Below, one piece after another: positions 1 to 8,218 of a stretch of DNA of 64,000 nt. Below the pieces are notes generated by a model that saw only the letters and a program-made list of their open reading frames with translations, did no database searches and was not told the origin of the DNA. Every line of letters starts with the position of its first letter. Within the stretch, counting starts at the first letter, position 1. The DNA is from Bacteroidales bacterium (GTDB lineage Bacteria; Bacteroidota; Bacteroidia; Bacteroidales; UBA932), in assembly GCA_017527415.1 (NCBI GenBank), contig JAFXQA010000002.1:1-64000 (forward strand). Direction: 5' to 3'. The position numbers and the translations under genes were made by a program.

Positions 1-54
1 AATGGCAAGGAATTCAAGATGGATCTCTTTGCAAAGACTGTTCAGTATAAATAG
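1..54 (+). CDS. C-terminal end of an unidentified gene (partial)
   Basis: The first 54 bases are open in frame 1 and end in TAG at 52-54, giving 17 residues (NGKEFKMDLFAKTVQYK). The next gene starts 9 bases later on the same strand, so this is probably the 3' end of the preceding gene of the lysine/diaminopimelate operon. The fragment is too short to identify. Confidence 0.5.
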   Translation, partial: NGKEFKMDLFAKTVQYK

Positions 55-63
55 CAGCCATTG

Positions 64-1215
64 ATGGATTACGCCAGATTCTTCTCCGACGACGTGCCGT
101 CGTTCCTCCGTTCGCCCGTGCGTGAGATCTTCCGCAAGGTGGATCTGGCGTCGATTTATTCGTTCGCCGGGGGATATCCGGATGCTTCTACTTTTCCGCT
201 TGCGGAGATGGAGGGGTTGACGCGGCGGGTTGTGGAGAAGTACGGAGCGCGTGCGCTGCAATACGGTGGCACTCAGGGTGTTACAGAGTTGCGGGAGATT
301 ATTTCGCAGCGATATAATGTGCCGCTGGAGCGTGTGCAGATTACCACTTCGAGTCAGCAGGGTATTGATGTCTGCGCGCGGGTGTTTCTGAATCCCGGAG
401 ATGTGGTTCTTACCACCTATCCCGCCTACCTCGGCGCGTTGCAGTCGTTCCGGGCCTATCGGGCTTGCGTCCAGCCGCTGGCCGACAGACTGCCTCTGTC
501 GGATAGCGGTAAGGCAAAACTAATCTACATCGTTCCGGACTTCTGCAATCCGTCGGGAGTGACGATGAGTCTGGAAGAGAGGCAGGCGCTGGTGGAATTC
601 GCCCGCCGCGAGGACCTGCTGATAGTGGAAGACAGCCCCTACCGCGAACTGCGCTACAGCGGCGCCGACGTCCCCACCATCTACTCCCTCGCCCCCGAAA
701 GGACCCTGCACCTGGGCAGCTTCTCCAAGATATTCGCTCCCGGATTCCGCCTGGGATGGATAATCGCGGAACCGGCGTTGCTGGAACAGATATTCGTCTG
801 CAAACAGGCCCTGGACCTCTGCCCGCCCGTGTTCGACCAGTATTTGGCCGCCGAATTCCTGGGCAGCGGGGCCCTGGACCGCAACCTGGAGAGGAGCATC
901 TCCATCTATCGCGACAAGCGGGATTATATGATTTCCCTGCTGGAAAAATATATGCCCGCCGGCGTATCCTGGACACATCCCGACGGAGGCCTGTTCCTGT
1001 GGGTGACTTTGCCCGAGGGGATTGATACGGTGGCGATGTACGATTCCGCCCTGGCCGCCGGAGTGGCATACGTGGCCGGATCCTTCTTCTTCCCGGACGG
1101 CAGTCATCGCAACACGATGCGCCTGAACTTCTCTTATCTGGCGAAGGAGCGGATGGAGGCCGGAGTGCAATTGCTGGCCTCGGAGATTCAGAAGGTCACA
1201 AGGAAAGAGTATTGA
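64..1215 (+). CDS. PLP-dependent aminotransferase, LysN/MocR-domain type, candidate DapC
   Basis: A fold-type I aminotransferase of about 383 residues without the N-terminal GntR helix-turn-helix of MocR regulators. The PLP-lysine motif SFSKIFAPGFRLGW is present, as is the family's YGGTQG substrate-loop region. The TTG at 61 is immediately followed by ATG at 64, which I take as the start. It overlaps dapF (TGA 1213-1215, ATG 1215) and lies upstream of dapF, dapB, dapA and dapD. Because dapD implies the succinylase route to diaminopimelate, this enzyme is a reasonable candidate for the N-succinyl-diaminopimelate aminotransferase step. That is inference from context; the family also includes 2-aminoadipate and aromatic aminotransferases. 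Confidence 0.85.
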   Translation: MDYARFFSDDVPSFLRSPVREIFRKVDLASIYSFAGGYPDASTFPLAEMEGLTRRVVEKYGARALQYGGTQGVTELREIISQRYNVPLERVQITTSSQQGIDVCARVFLNPGDVVLTTYPAYLGALQSFRAYRACVQPLADRLPLSDSGKAKLIYIVPDFCNPSGVTMSLEERQALVEFARREDLLIVEDSPYRELRYSGADVPTIYSLAPERTLHLGSFSKIFAPGFRLGWIIAEPALLEQIFVCKQALDLCPPVFDQYLAAEFLGSGALDRNLERSISIYRDKRDYMISLLEKYMPAGVSWTHPDGGLFLWVTLPEGIDTVAMYDSALAAGVAYVAGSFFFPDGSHRNTMRLNFSYLAKERMEAGVQLLASEIQKVTRKEY

Positions 1216-2054
1216 TGAAAGGTGTGAAACTATACAAGATGTCGGGTGCCGGGAACGATTTTGTCGTTCTGGACGGCCGGGGCGTCGATGTGAGCGGTTT
1301 CCGCCAGCCGGAACGTATCCGGGAACTTTGCAAAGAGTTCCGGACGGATGGGTTGATGATCCTTCTGGAAGGGGATGAGGATTTCCGTATGGAATTCTAC
1401 AACCCTGACGGCAGCGGCGGGATGATGTGCGGGAATGGCGGGCGATGCATCGTGGCTTTCGCCGATTGGCTGGGAATCGCTCCCGCCGATGGTCGGATCT
1501 ATCACTTCCTCGCTCCCGATGGCCTGCACTGCGCAGAAATCCTTTCCAAGACCGAGAAAGGATGGATGGTAAAACTGGAAATGATTGATGTTGAAGGAAT
1601 TAGCGAAGTACTTGGCGGATATTTCCTGAATACCGGAACGAGACATTTTGTGAAGTTTGTGGAGGATGTGGATGCAGTCGATGTGGCCACAGAAGGAAAG
1701 GAACTGCGTTGGAACGAGGCCTTTGCTCCGGAAGGAGCGAACATCAATTTCGTGCAGAGGATGCCGGATGGCACCTTGAAGATCCGCACTTTCGAGAAGG
1801 GTGTGGAGGGCGAGACGCTGGCATGCGGCACGGGTATCACCGCCGCGGCGCTCGCAACGTGGTTCGCATATGGCGACGGGGAAAGGGCTGGTCTGTGCCC
1901 CGAAAAAAGGGGCCCAATACCAGCATTCCCCGTCGCACACGAAACTATCCGTCTCCAGGCGCGGCGCGGAGACATCCTGACCGTCGATTTCATCCCCGAC
2001 GGATCAGCCAAATTCCACGACATCCACTTGACCGGCCCCGCTGAATTCGTCTGA
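1215..2054 (+). CDS. dapF: Diaminopimelate epimerase DapF, carrying an in-frame palindromic insert
   Basis: Interconverts LL- and meso-diaminopimelate for lysine and peptidoglycan synthesis in the cytoplasm. Both catalytic cysteines are in their motifs: C72 in MMCGNGGRC and C204 in ETLACGTGITAA. The ATG at 1215 overlaps the preceding stop. The odd part is residues about 220-241 (from YGDGERAG to PAFPVAH), between the helix after the second catalytic Cys and the last strands, where family members normally have only a short loop. This segment is encoded by a 60-nt palindromic element at 1875-1934. The rest of the protein looks complete, so it is probably active. Confidence 0.95.
   Translation: MKGVKLYKMSGAGNDFVVLDGRGVDVSGFRQPERIRELCKEFRTDGLMILLEGDEDFRMEFYNPDGSGGMMCGNGGRCIVAFADWLGIAPADGRIYHFLAPDGLHCAEILSKTEKGWMVKLEMIDVEGISEVLGGYFLNTGTRHFVKFVEDVDAVDVATEGKELRWNEAFAPEGANINFVQRMPDGTLKIRTFEKGVEGETLACGTGITAAALATWFAYGDGERAGLCPEKRGPIPAFPVAHETIRLQARRGDILTVDFIPDGSAKFHDIHLTGPAEFV
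1875..1934 (+). repeat. In-frame palindromic element A (60-nt type) inside dapF
   Basis: Outer arms GACGGGGAA and TTCCCCGTC are perfect inverted repeats (11 bp if flanking bases 1873-1874 and 1935-1936 are included). A second stem is CTGGT/ACCAG (1888-1892 with 1919-1923), and an inner stem GCCCC/GGGGC closes a GAAAAAA loop. It matches the reverse complement of element D (8532-8591) at 53 of 60 positions. It is read in frame GAC GGG GAA and adds 20 codons to dapF without a stop. Confidence 0.85.
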
Positions 2055-2076
2055 CAATTATACTATCCTTACGAAT

Positions 2077-4476
2077 ATGAAAAAGAAACTGGCAGTATAC
2101 ATAGGTATTATCATCGGCTTCCTGGTGCTTGCTTACGCATTTGTGCCGCAGGTACTCACAGGCAAGATAATCAACCAGTCGGACATCTCCGGCTACAGGG
2201 GGATGGCGGAAGAGATGACGCAGTGGAACAAGGAACACCCGGATGACAAGACCGCCTGGACGGAATCGATGTTTGGAGGAATGCCCACGGCATCTATCAA
2301 TCCATCTACCGAGGGAGACTACACCTGGCCTCTCTACAAAGGGTTGATGGCTGGCAAGCGTCCGGCGAACTGGCTGTTCGTATCGCTCCTGGGGGGATTC
2401 CTTCTGCTACTGGCCTTCGGGGTGAATCCCCTGATTGCCGCGGGCGGAGCCATCGCCATCACCTTCTGCTCATTCAATTTCCAGATAATCCAGGTAGGGC
2501 ACAATACCAAGATGCAGGCGATTGCGCTGATGCCGTGGGTGCTGGCCGCGCTGGTTTTCGCCTATAAATCCGCCATCGCCAAAAGACTACCTCAGGCGTT
2601 GCTGGGGGCTGCTTTCTTCGGGCTGGCCGTCAGTTTTCAGGTGAAGGCCAACCACCCGCAGATATCCTACTATCTGGCCTTAATCATCCTGTTTTATGTG
2701 CTGACTGTATTCATCTGGCTGCTGACAAACAAAGAACGCAGGGTTGCGATAGGCAGATTTTTCGTTGCTTCTGCCTTACTGCTGGTGCTGGGGATGGCCG
2801 GAATCGGCACGAATGCCTCCAAACTCCTGCCTACCTTTGAGTATACCCCATACTCTATGAGAGGTGGCTCCACGTCGGGAGAAACCAAGGGCCTGGACCT
2901 GGATTACGCCACCGCCTGGAGCTATGGTTGGGAGGAACTGCCGAACCTGATGATCCCCAATTTCAACGGCGGGGCATCGGCAGGCGCGCTCGGGCCCAAG
3001 TCGGAAACCTACAAACTGCTGAAACGAGCAGGGCAACCCAATCTCAAGCAGATCAGCAAGCAACTACCCCTCTACTGGGGTCCCCAGCCCTTCACCGCCG
3101 GCCCTATGTTCATCGGTGGCATCACCGTCTTCCTCTTCCTCCTCGGGCTTTTCTGCTACAAGGGAAAGGAGCGCTGGTGGCTGCTGGCGGCAACCCTATT
3201 TGCGGTTTTCCTGGCACTGGGACACCATTTTATGTGGTTCACCCGCCTCTGCTACAATTATCTCCCCCTCTATAACAAGTTCCGGACGGTTTCCATGGCA
3301 CTCTGCGTGCTGCAGGTAACGATGCCGCTGCTGGGATTCATCTTCCTTAACAGCCTGGTCCGCGGGGAGATAGGGTTCGAGACTCTCCGCCGCAAAGGTC
3401 TGATTGCATTCGCGCTCACCGGAGGCGTCTGCTTCCTGTTCTGGCTGTTTCCCGGCCTGGCAGGCAGCTTTACCGGAGCCTCCGACGCAGGAATGCAGGA
3501 GGCGTTGACTGATGCCCTCGTGGCCGACCGTGTCAGCCTGCTGAAAAAAGATGCGCTCGCTTCTTTCTGGCTTATCCTGGGTTCGGCGGGGCTGATGCTG
3601 TGGGCCGCAAAGCAGGAGGTCCTCGGCCGGCGTGTCACCGCCGCTCTCTGCATCTGCGCCCTGGTGCTTTTCAATATGTTCGCGGTGGGCAAGCGCTACC
3701 TGAATGCGGACGACTTCGTCACCCCCAAGAACTTTATGGCCCAGTTCAACCAGAGGCCCGTGGACAAGGCGATTCTGGCGGATCCCGACCTCTCCTACAG
3801 GGTGCTGGACCTGACCGTGAACGTCTTCAACGACTCGCATCCGTCTTTCTGGCACAAGAACATAGGAGGATACTCGCCGGCCAAACTGCAGATCTACCAG
3901 GAATACATCGAAAGCCACCTGCAAAAGGAGATCGGACAGCTGACAAAATCGCTGCAGGGCGTGCGCAGCCTGGAAGAAGCCGAAGCGGCAATGCCCGAGC
4001 TGGAAGGGCTGTCGAAGCTGAACTGCCGGTATATAATTATCAATGGGGATGCCGCGCCGCTGCGTTATCCGTTTGCGAAAGGGAATGCCTGGTTCGAGGA
4101 GGATGAGACTGCATCCGGCAGCGCGGGAGATAGCGCCGACGAGTTCGTGCGGCTGACAGCCTACGCCCCCAACTGCCTGCGCTATGAGTATTCCAGCCCC
4201 ACCGAAGCCAAGCTGGTATTCAGCGAGGTTTGGTATCCGGCAGGATGGGTTCTTCGTATGGAAGATGGTTCTGAACTGGAGATGGCATTGACCGACGAGG
4301 TGCTTCGCAGCGCAGTGGTGCCTGCGGGCGAGCACACTCTGGAGATGCGCTTCGAACCGGCCTCCTACGCCCGCGGGGCAGCAGTATCCAGGATTTGCTC
4401 GATTCTGCTGATTCTGCTGGCGCTAGGGTCTGTAGTTGTCTTAGCGCTGGAGCGCAAGCCCGTGAATACTAAATAG
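2077..4476 (+). CDS. YfhO-family polytopic membrane protein
   Basis: A 799-residue inner-membrane protein: an N-terminal membrane anchor, a periplasmic loop with conserved-looking GGMPTASINPS, many hydrophobic helices across the middle, a soluble region (about 550-770) and a last C-terminal helix before a basic tail. This layout matches the YfhO family (PF09586), which is related to GT-C glycosyltransferases and is linked in some bacteria to lipoteichoic-acid or glycolipid glycosylation. Substrate here is unknown. It starts 22 bases after dapF and is followed by a small hairpin at 4488-4511, so it may end the first operon segment. Confidence 0.85.
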   Translation: MKKKLAVYIGIIIGFLVLAYAFVPQVLTGKIINQSDISGYRGMAEEMTQWNKEHPDDKTAWTESMFGGMPTASINPSTEGDYTWPLYKGLMAGKRPANWLFVSLLGGFLLLLAFGVNPLIAAGGAIAITFCSFNFQIIQVGHNTKMQAIALMPWVLAALVFAYKSAIAKRLPQALLGAAFFGLAVSFQVKANHPQISYYLALIILFYVLTVFIWLLTNKERRVAIGRFFVASALLLVLGMAGIGTNASKLLPTFEYTPYSMRGGSTSGETKGLDLDYATAWSYGWEELPNLMIPNFNGGASAGALGPKSETYKLLKRAGQPNLKQISKQLPLYWGPQPFTAGPMFIGGITVFLFLLGLFCYKGKERWWLLAATLFAVFLALGHHFMWFTRLCYNYLPLYNKFRTVSMALCVLQVTMPLLGFIFLNSLVRGEIGFETLRRKGLIAFALTGGVCFLFWLFPGLAGSFTGASDAGMQEALTDALVADRVSLLKKDALASFWLILGSAGLMLWAAKQEVLGRRVTAALCICALVLFNMFAVGKRYLNADDFVTPKNFMAQFNQRPVDKAILADPDLSYRVLDLTVNVFNDSHPSFWHKNIGGYSPAKLQIYQEYIESHLQKEIGQLTKSLQGVRSLEEAEAAMPELEGLSKLNCRYIIINGDAAPLRYPFAKGNAWFEEDETASGSAGDSADEFVRLTAYAPNCLRYEYSSPTEAKLVFSEVWYPAGWVLRMEDGSELEMALTDEVLRSAVVPAGEHTLEMRFEPASYARGAAVSRICSILLILLALGSVVVLALERKPVNTK

Positions 4477-4483
4477 TTACTTC

Positions 4484-4513
4484 AAACGCCTGCCCGGTTT
4501 TGACGGCAGGCAT
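4484..4513 (+). repeat. 24-nt intergenic hairpin repeat, copy 1
   Basis: The sequence AAACGCCTGCC, a 10-nt loop, then GGCAGGCAT forms a 7-bp stem (4488-4494 with 4505-4511). A second copy at 36585-36614 on the same strand matches 25 of 30 positions. This copy lies between the yfhO-like gene and ksgA and could act as a weak terminator, though only an AT-rich tail and no clean T-run follows. Confidence 0.6.
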
Positions 4514-4553
4514 ATATAATAAATGATTGAGAATCAAATAAATACGCAACAGG

Positions 4554-5441
4554 GTGGAAGTAAGAGCTAAAAAGGCGCTAGGCCAGCATTTCCTGGTGGA
4601 CCAGGGGATAGCGCAGCGCATTGTCACGGCGCTGGAGCCGTCGTCCTGTGCCGACGTGCTTGAGGTTGGTCCTGGAATGGGCGTACTCACCCAGTATCTC
4701 CTTAAGCGAGAGGACCTTAGCCTCAAGATGATAGAACTCGACGACGAGTCGGTAAACTATCTCCTCACCCACTTCAACGGGATGCAAGGCCGGCTTTTCC
4801 TCGGGGATTACCTCAAGATGAACATCCATCACTTGTTTGAGGGCCCCTACCGCATAATCGGAAACTTCCCCTATAACATTTCGTCGCAGATATTCTTTAA
4901 GATCCTGGACGACCGCGACCGTGTGCCGGAGGTGGTATGCATGATACAGAAAGAGGTGGCTGAACGCATCGCCGAAGGACCAGGCAGCAAGACATACGGA
5001 ATCTTAAGCGTGCTTCTGCAGGCCTGGTACGATATCGAGTACCTGTTTACAGTGGAGCCGGGGGCTTTTGCGCCGCCGCCCAAGGTGCGGTCGGCCGTCA
5101 TCCGCCTGCGGCGAAACGGGCGGACAGCGCTTACTGTTGGATGCGGGGAAAGGGCAGGCAGCTCCACGTTGCTCCACAACCCGTTCCGGGAAAATGCTCC
5201 GCAGCCTGCATTCCCCGCATCATCGCAAATACCGGAAAATCTGTTCCGCACAGTCGTCAAGACGGCCTTCAACCAGAGGCGGAAGACGCTTCGCAATGCC
5301 CTGAAGCCGCTGCTGAACCCGGATGCGCCGGGATTTGCGGAGTTCATCGCGGATCCGGTCTTCGACCTTCGCGCCGAAAGACTGAGCGTAGAAGATTTTA
5401 TTGCATTAACCGAAAAATGCAGTAGTTTTGTAAGAGTATGA
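4554..5441 (+). CDS. ksgA: 16S rRNA dimethyladenosine transferase KsgA (RsmA), with palindromic insert
   Basis: Dimethylates two adjacent adenosines near the 3' end of 16S rRNA during small-subunit maturation. It has the N-terminal KKALGQHFLVD signature, the SAM-binding LEVGPGMGVLT, the catalytic GNFPYN and the C-terminal AFNQRRKTLRNALK. The start is GTG at 4554, placing the QHFL motif at the usual distance; no closer ATG fits. Residues about 196-223 (GCGERAG to PAFPASS) are an extra segment between the RLRRN and LFRTVVKTAFNQRRK blocks, encoded by palindromic element B. The stop overlaps the dapB start (ATGA). Confidence 0.95.
   Translation: MEVRAKKALGQHFLVDQGIAQRIVTALEPSSCADVLEVGPGMGVLTQYLLKREDLSLKMIELDDESVNYLLTHFNGMQGRLFLGDYLKMNIHHLFEGPYRIIGNFPYNISSQIFFKILDDRDRVPEVVCMIQKEVAERIAEGPGSKTYGILSVLLQAWYDIEYLFTVEPGAFAPPPKVRSAVIRLRRNGRTALTVGCGERAGSSTLLHNPFRENAPQPAFPASSQIPENLFRTVVKTAFNQRRKTLRNALKPLLNPDAPGFAEFIADPVFDLRAERLSVEDFIALTEKCSSFVRV
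5142..5219 (+). repeat. In-frame palindromic element B (78-nt type) inside ksgA
   Basis: Outer arms TGCGGGGAA and TTCCCCGCA pair perfectly (extended GATGCGGGGAA/TTCCCCGCATC at 5140-5221). An inner stem GCAGGC/GCCTGC follows, and the core holds two small hairpins, GTTG-CTCCA-CAAC and CCCG-TTC-CGGG. The core of 44 nt differs from element C (8282-8359) at only 3 positions. The element keeps the ksgA frame open for 26 codons, with the same phase relative to its left arm as element A. Confidence 0.85.
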
Positions 5442-6103
5442 AAGTAATTATCAGCGGATACGGCCGTATGGGCCATATGGTGGAGCAGAAGCTCAAGGAG
5501 CACGGCATCGTGTTGGCGCTCGCGAGCGAGGATATCTGCGCGACGCCCCAGGCCCTTGCGAAGGAGTGCGTGTGCATCGATTTCACCACGCCCGATGCGT
5601 TCAAGAACAACTACAAGTTCATCGCGACCAACTTCAAGGCCGCCGTCGTAGGCACCACGGGCTGGAACGATATCCAGGCAGATGTGATTGCGGAGTTCGA
5701 GAAGCAGGGCACCCCGATGATCTATGCCTCCAACTTCTCGCTCGGCGTGAACGCCCTGTTTGCCGCGGTGGAAAAGACGGCAAAGATACTGAAGGGCCAC
5801 GGCTACATCCCGCACATCAGCGAAACCCATCATATCCACAAGCTGGACGCCCCCAGCGGCACGGCCAAGAGCCTCGGGGCGCTGGTAGAAAACGCCCTCG
5901 GGGTGAAGCCGGACATCGAAGCCTTCCGCGAAGGCGAAGTTCCGGGAATCCACACTGTGGAATTCAAATCGCAGGTAGACAAGCTCACTTTCACCCACGA
6001 AGCCTTCTCCCGCGAGGGGTTGGCAGAGGGGGCTGTAGTGGCCGCGGAAATTACCGAGGGTCTGAAAGGAGTGCACGAATTCAAAGATCTCATAATATGC
6101 TAA
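5438..6103 (+). CDS. dapB: 4-hydroxy-tetrahydrodipicolinate reductase DapB
   Basis: NAD(P)H-dependent reductase making tetrahydrodipicolinate in the lysine/diaminopimelate pathway. A short Rossmann start (ISGYGRMGHMVE), the substrate-binding motif THHIHKLDAPSGTAKSL and FREGEVPGIHTVEF are visible. At 221 residues it is on the short side; the region after the first beta-alpha unit appears compact, as in other Bacteroidota. ATG overlaps the ksgA stop by 4 bases and its own end overlaps dapA by 7 bases, which argues for translational coupling. Confidence 0.95.
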   Translation: MKVIISGYGRMGHMVEQKLKEHGIVLALASEDICATPQALAKECVCIDFTTPDAFKNNYKFIATNFKAAVVGTTGWNDIQADVIAEFEKQGTPMIYASNFSLGVNALFAAVEKTAKILKGHGYIPHISETHHIHKLDAPSGTAKSLGALVENALGVKPDIEAFREGEVPGIHTVEFKSQVDKLTFTHEAFSREGLAEGAVVAAEITEGLKGVHEFKDLIIC

Positions 6104-6969
6104 AGTTCAAAGGTTGCGGAACGGCGCTCTTCACCCCGTTCAAGAATGGAAAAGTAGACCTCGACTGCTTCGGCAGATGCGTCCGGAGGCAGGTGGAGGG
6201 AGGAATAGATTTCCTGGTGCCGCTGGGCACTACGGGAGAGACTCCCACCCTTTCCGACCAAGAGAAACTGGACGTCTACCACTGCGCCCGCGAGAATGCC
6301 GGCGGCCTGCCGGTAGTGGTCGGCGTAGGCACCAACAGTGTCACGGGCACCATCGCCAACATCCGCCTTTTGAATGAGGCAGATGCCTTCCTGGTGGTGG
6401 CCCCCTACTACAATAAACCGCCCCAGAGGGGGATGTATGAGTATTTCAAGACCATCGCCGACGAGACCGACAAACCCATAATCCTCTACAACGTGCCCGG
6501 CCGCACCGGTTCCAACATCGAGGCGGAGACCACCTTGAAACTTGCCGCGGACGTACCCAACATCGTGGCGGTGAAGGAGGCTTCCGGCAAGATTCCCCAG
6601 ATAGAGGAGATTCTGAAGGGTGCGCCCGAGGGATTCGCGGTGCTGAGCGGAAACGACGACGACACTTTCGAGCTGATGAAGAAGGGTGCCGCCGGAGTGG
6701 TGAGCGTCGCATCCAACGTCGCCCCCGCCCTGATGGCGGAGTTCACCCACGCCCTGCTGGACGGCAAGTTCGAAGATGCCGCCGCGATGGACAAGGCGAT
6801 GAGCGCCCTGTTCAAGAACCTCTTCATCGAGCCCAACCCCATCCCCGGAAAGGCCGCGATGGCCCAGCTGGGGCTGATGGAAAACTCCCTGCGCCTGCCT
6901 TTGGTGCCGGCGCTACCCGAAACGGAAAAGATTATGGCACAGACACTTAAAGACCTGAACCTGTTATGA
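6097..6969 (+). CDS. dapA: 4-hydroxy-tetrahydrodipicolinate synthase DapA
   Basis: Condenses pyruvate with aspartate semialdehyde, the first committed step to diaminopimelate and lysine. The 290-residue TIM barrel shows the Schiff-base lysine K160 (VAVKEASG), Y131 in ILYNVPGRTG and the GTTGE pyruvate-binding motif at 44-48. Start ATG at 6097 lies inside the last codons of dapB, and the stop overlaps dapD by 4 bases (ATGA). The reading frame is open far upstream, but only this start gives the family N-terminus (GCGTALFTPF). Confidence 0.96.
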   Translation: MLKFKGCGTALFTPFKNGKVDLDCFGRCVRRQVEGGIDFLVPLGTTGETPTLSDQEKLDVYHCARENAGGLPVVVGVGTNSVTGTIANIRLLNEADAFLVVAPYYNKPPQRGMYEYFKTIADETDKPIILYNVPGRTGSNIEAETTLKLAADVPNIVAVKEASGKIPQIEEILKGAPEGFAVLSGNDDDTFELMKKGAAGVVSVASNVAPALMAEFTHALLDGKFEDAAAMDKAMSALFKNLFIEPNPIPGKAAMAQLGLMENSLRLPLVPALPETEKIMAQTLKDLNLL

Positions 6970-7733
6970 GCGAAATTACCCTCGAACGCTTCAACGAAGT
7001 GATGGATGCCCTGGAGAAGGGCGAACTCCGCGTTGCGGAAAAGAAGGATGGCACCTGGGTGGTGAACTCTTGGGTGAAGGAGGTGATTCTTGCCGGATTC
7101 AAGCTTGGCAAGATAGTGGAAATGGGCGGTGGATTCCTGGATAAGGACACCTTCCCGGTGCGGAGGTTCACCCCGGCGGACGGCGTGCGCGTGGTTCCGG
7201 GAGGGAGTGCCGTGCGCCGCGGGGCCTACATGGCGCCCGGCAGCATCATCATGCCCCCGGCCTACGTGAATGTAGGCGCCTATGTAGACAGCGGCACGAT
7301 GGTGGATTCCCACGTGACCATCGGCTCCTGCGCCCAGGTGGGGAAGAATGTGCACGTGTCGGCATCCACCCAGATTGGCGGAGTGCTCGAACCTGCCGGT
7401 GCAACCCCGACCATCATCGAGGACGGCGCTTTTGTTGGAGGCAACTGCGGCATCTACGAAGGCACGATAGTGCAGGAAGGTGCAGTCATCGCCAGCGGAG
7501 TGATAATTACCTCATCTACAGCCATTTATGATGCAGTCAACGGGGAGTTCATCCGCCGCAACGCCGAAGGGCGAATCGTAGTGCCCCGGAACGCCGTGGT
7601 GGTGAGCGGCAGCAAACCCATCGCCAAGGGTCCCGCCGCCGAAGCCGGCGTGCACCTCTACTGCCCCGTCATCGTCAAATACCGCGACGACAAAACCGCC
7701 GGCAGCATCCAGCTGGAAGATCTGCTGAGGTGA
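6966..7733 (+). CDS. dapD: Tetrahydrodipicolinate N-succinyltransferase DapD
   Basis: Transfers succinyl from succinyl-CoA to tetrahydrodipicolinate, so the organism uses the succinylase branch to diaminopimelate. The 255-residue protein has the N-terminal helical part, then the hexapeptide-repeat left-handed beta-helix (RRGAYMAPGSIIMPPAYVNVG, then GAFVGGNCGIYEG), and ends LEDLLR. It is the last gene of the plus-strand lysine operon and ends one base before the convergent lipoprotein gene. Confidence 0.95.
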   Translation: MSEITLERFNEVMDALEKGELRVAEKKDGTWVVNSWVKEVILAGFKLGKIVEMGGGFLDKDTFPVRRFTPADGVRVVPGGSAVRRGAYMAPGSIIMPPAYVNVGAYVDSGTMVDSHVTIGSCAQVGKNVHVSASTQIGGVLEPAGATPTIIEDGAFVGGNCGIYEGTIVQEGAVIASGVIITSSTAIYDAVNGEFIRRNAEGRIVVPRNAVVVSGSKPIAKGPAAEAGVHLYCPVIVKYRDDKTAGSIQLEDLLR

Positions 7734-7734
7734 T

Positions 7735-8181
7735 CTAATGCGCTAACATAGCGATCAGCATCACAAGGCTGCCAAGGATTGTGGCACCGGAAATGATTCC
7801 GAATTCCGCAGTATAAGCTTTGACCAGGGACTTTTCCTGTGGCGGGGAAAGCCTGTTAGTCTTGACATTGTAACAGATTCCGCTACCGTCGAAGAAGAAC
7901 TGCACATAACTGACGTTGACGTAGTGATCAACGTAACCCATTGAATCTACCTGGGATGTTGTGCGGACCTTTTCATAAACAAGAATATACCCATCTGCGC
8001 CATCGGACACCTCCCTGTCGGGCGCGCCGAACTCTCTGACTATCTGGGAATGGGTCTGGCCTCTGTAAGTTGTGTTGTAGTATTCTGTTCCAGTGGTAGT
8101 GTTGCTATCAAATAGAGACCGATAGGCAGAACAACTGCTCAACACCAATATAGTCGCAAGAATGGAAGCAATCTTTTTCAT
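7735..8181 (-). CDS. Small lipoprotein, unknown function
   Basis: 148 residues with a lipoprotein signal peptide (MKKIASILATILVLSSCSAY, Cys at 17). A short soluble domain follows with GQTHSQIVREFGAPDREVSDG, similar in feel to SmpA/BamE-like 'GxTxxxVxxxLGxPD' modules, and a C-terminal hydrophobic stretch (GIISGATILGSLVMLIAMLAH) that could be a membrane segment. I do not recognise a named family. It lies downstream of the glycosyltransferase, with a perfect 7-bp hairpin just before its ATG. Confidence 0.75.
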   Translation of the reverse strand: MKKIASILATILVLSSCSAYRSLFDSNTTTGTEYYNTTYRGQTHSQIVREFGAPDREVSDGADGYILVYEKVRTTSQVDSMGYVDHYVNVSYVQFFFDGSGICYNVKTNRLSPPQEKSLVKAYTAEFGIISGATILGSLVMLIAMLAH

Positions 8182-8185
8182 AGCT

Positions 8186-8205
8186 AGACGTTTTCTTCAA
8201 CGTCT
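8186..8205 (-). promoter_or_regulatory. Perfect 7-bp hairpin directly upstream of the lipoprotein start
   Basis: AGACGTT and AACGTCT (8186-8192, 8199-8205) enclose a 6-nt loop. On the minus strand the hairpin ends 4 bases before the ATG of the lipoprotein gene (8181) and follows the glycosyltransferase stop by about 13 bases. It has no T-run, so an RNA structure at the translation start is more likely than a terminator. Confidence 0.4.
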
Positions 8206-8218
8206 TGCAAAAAGTATG

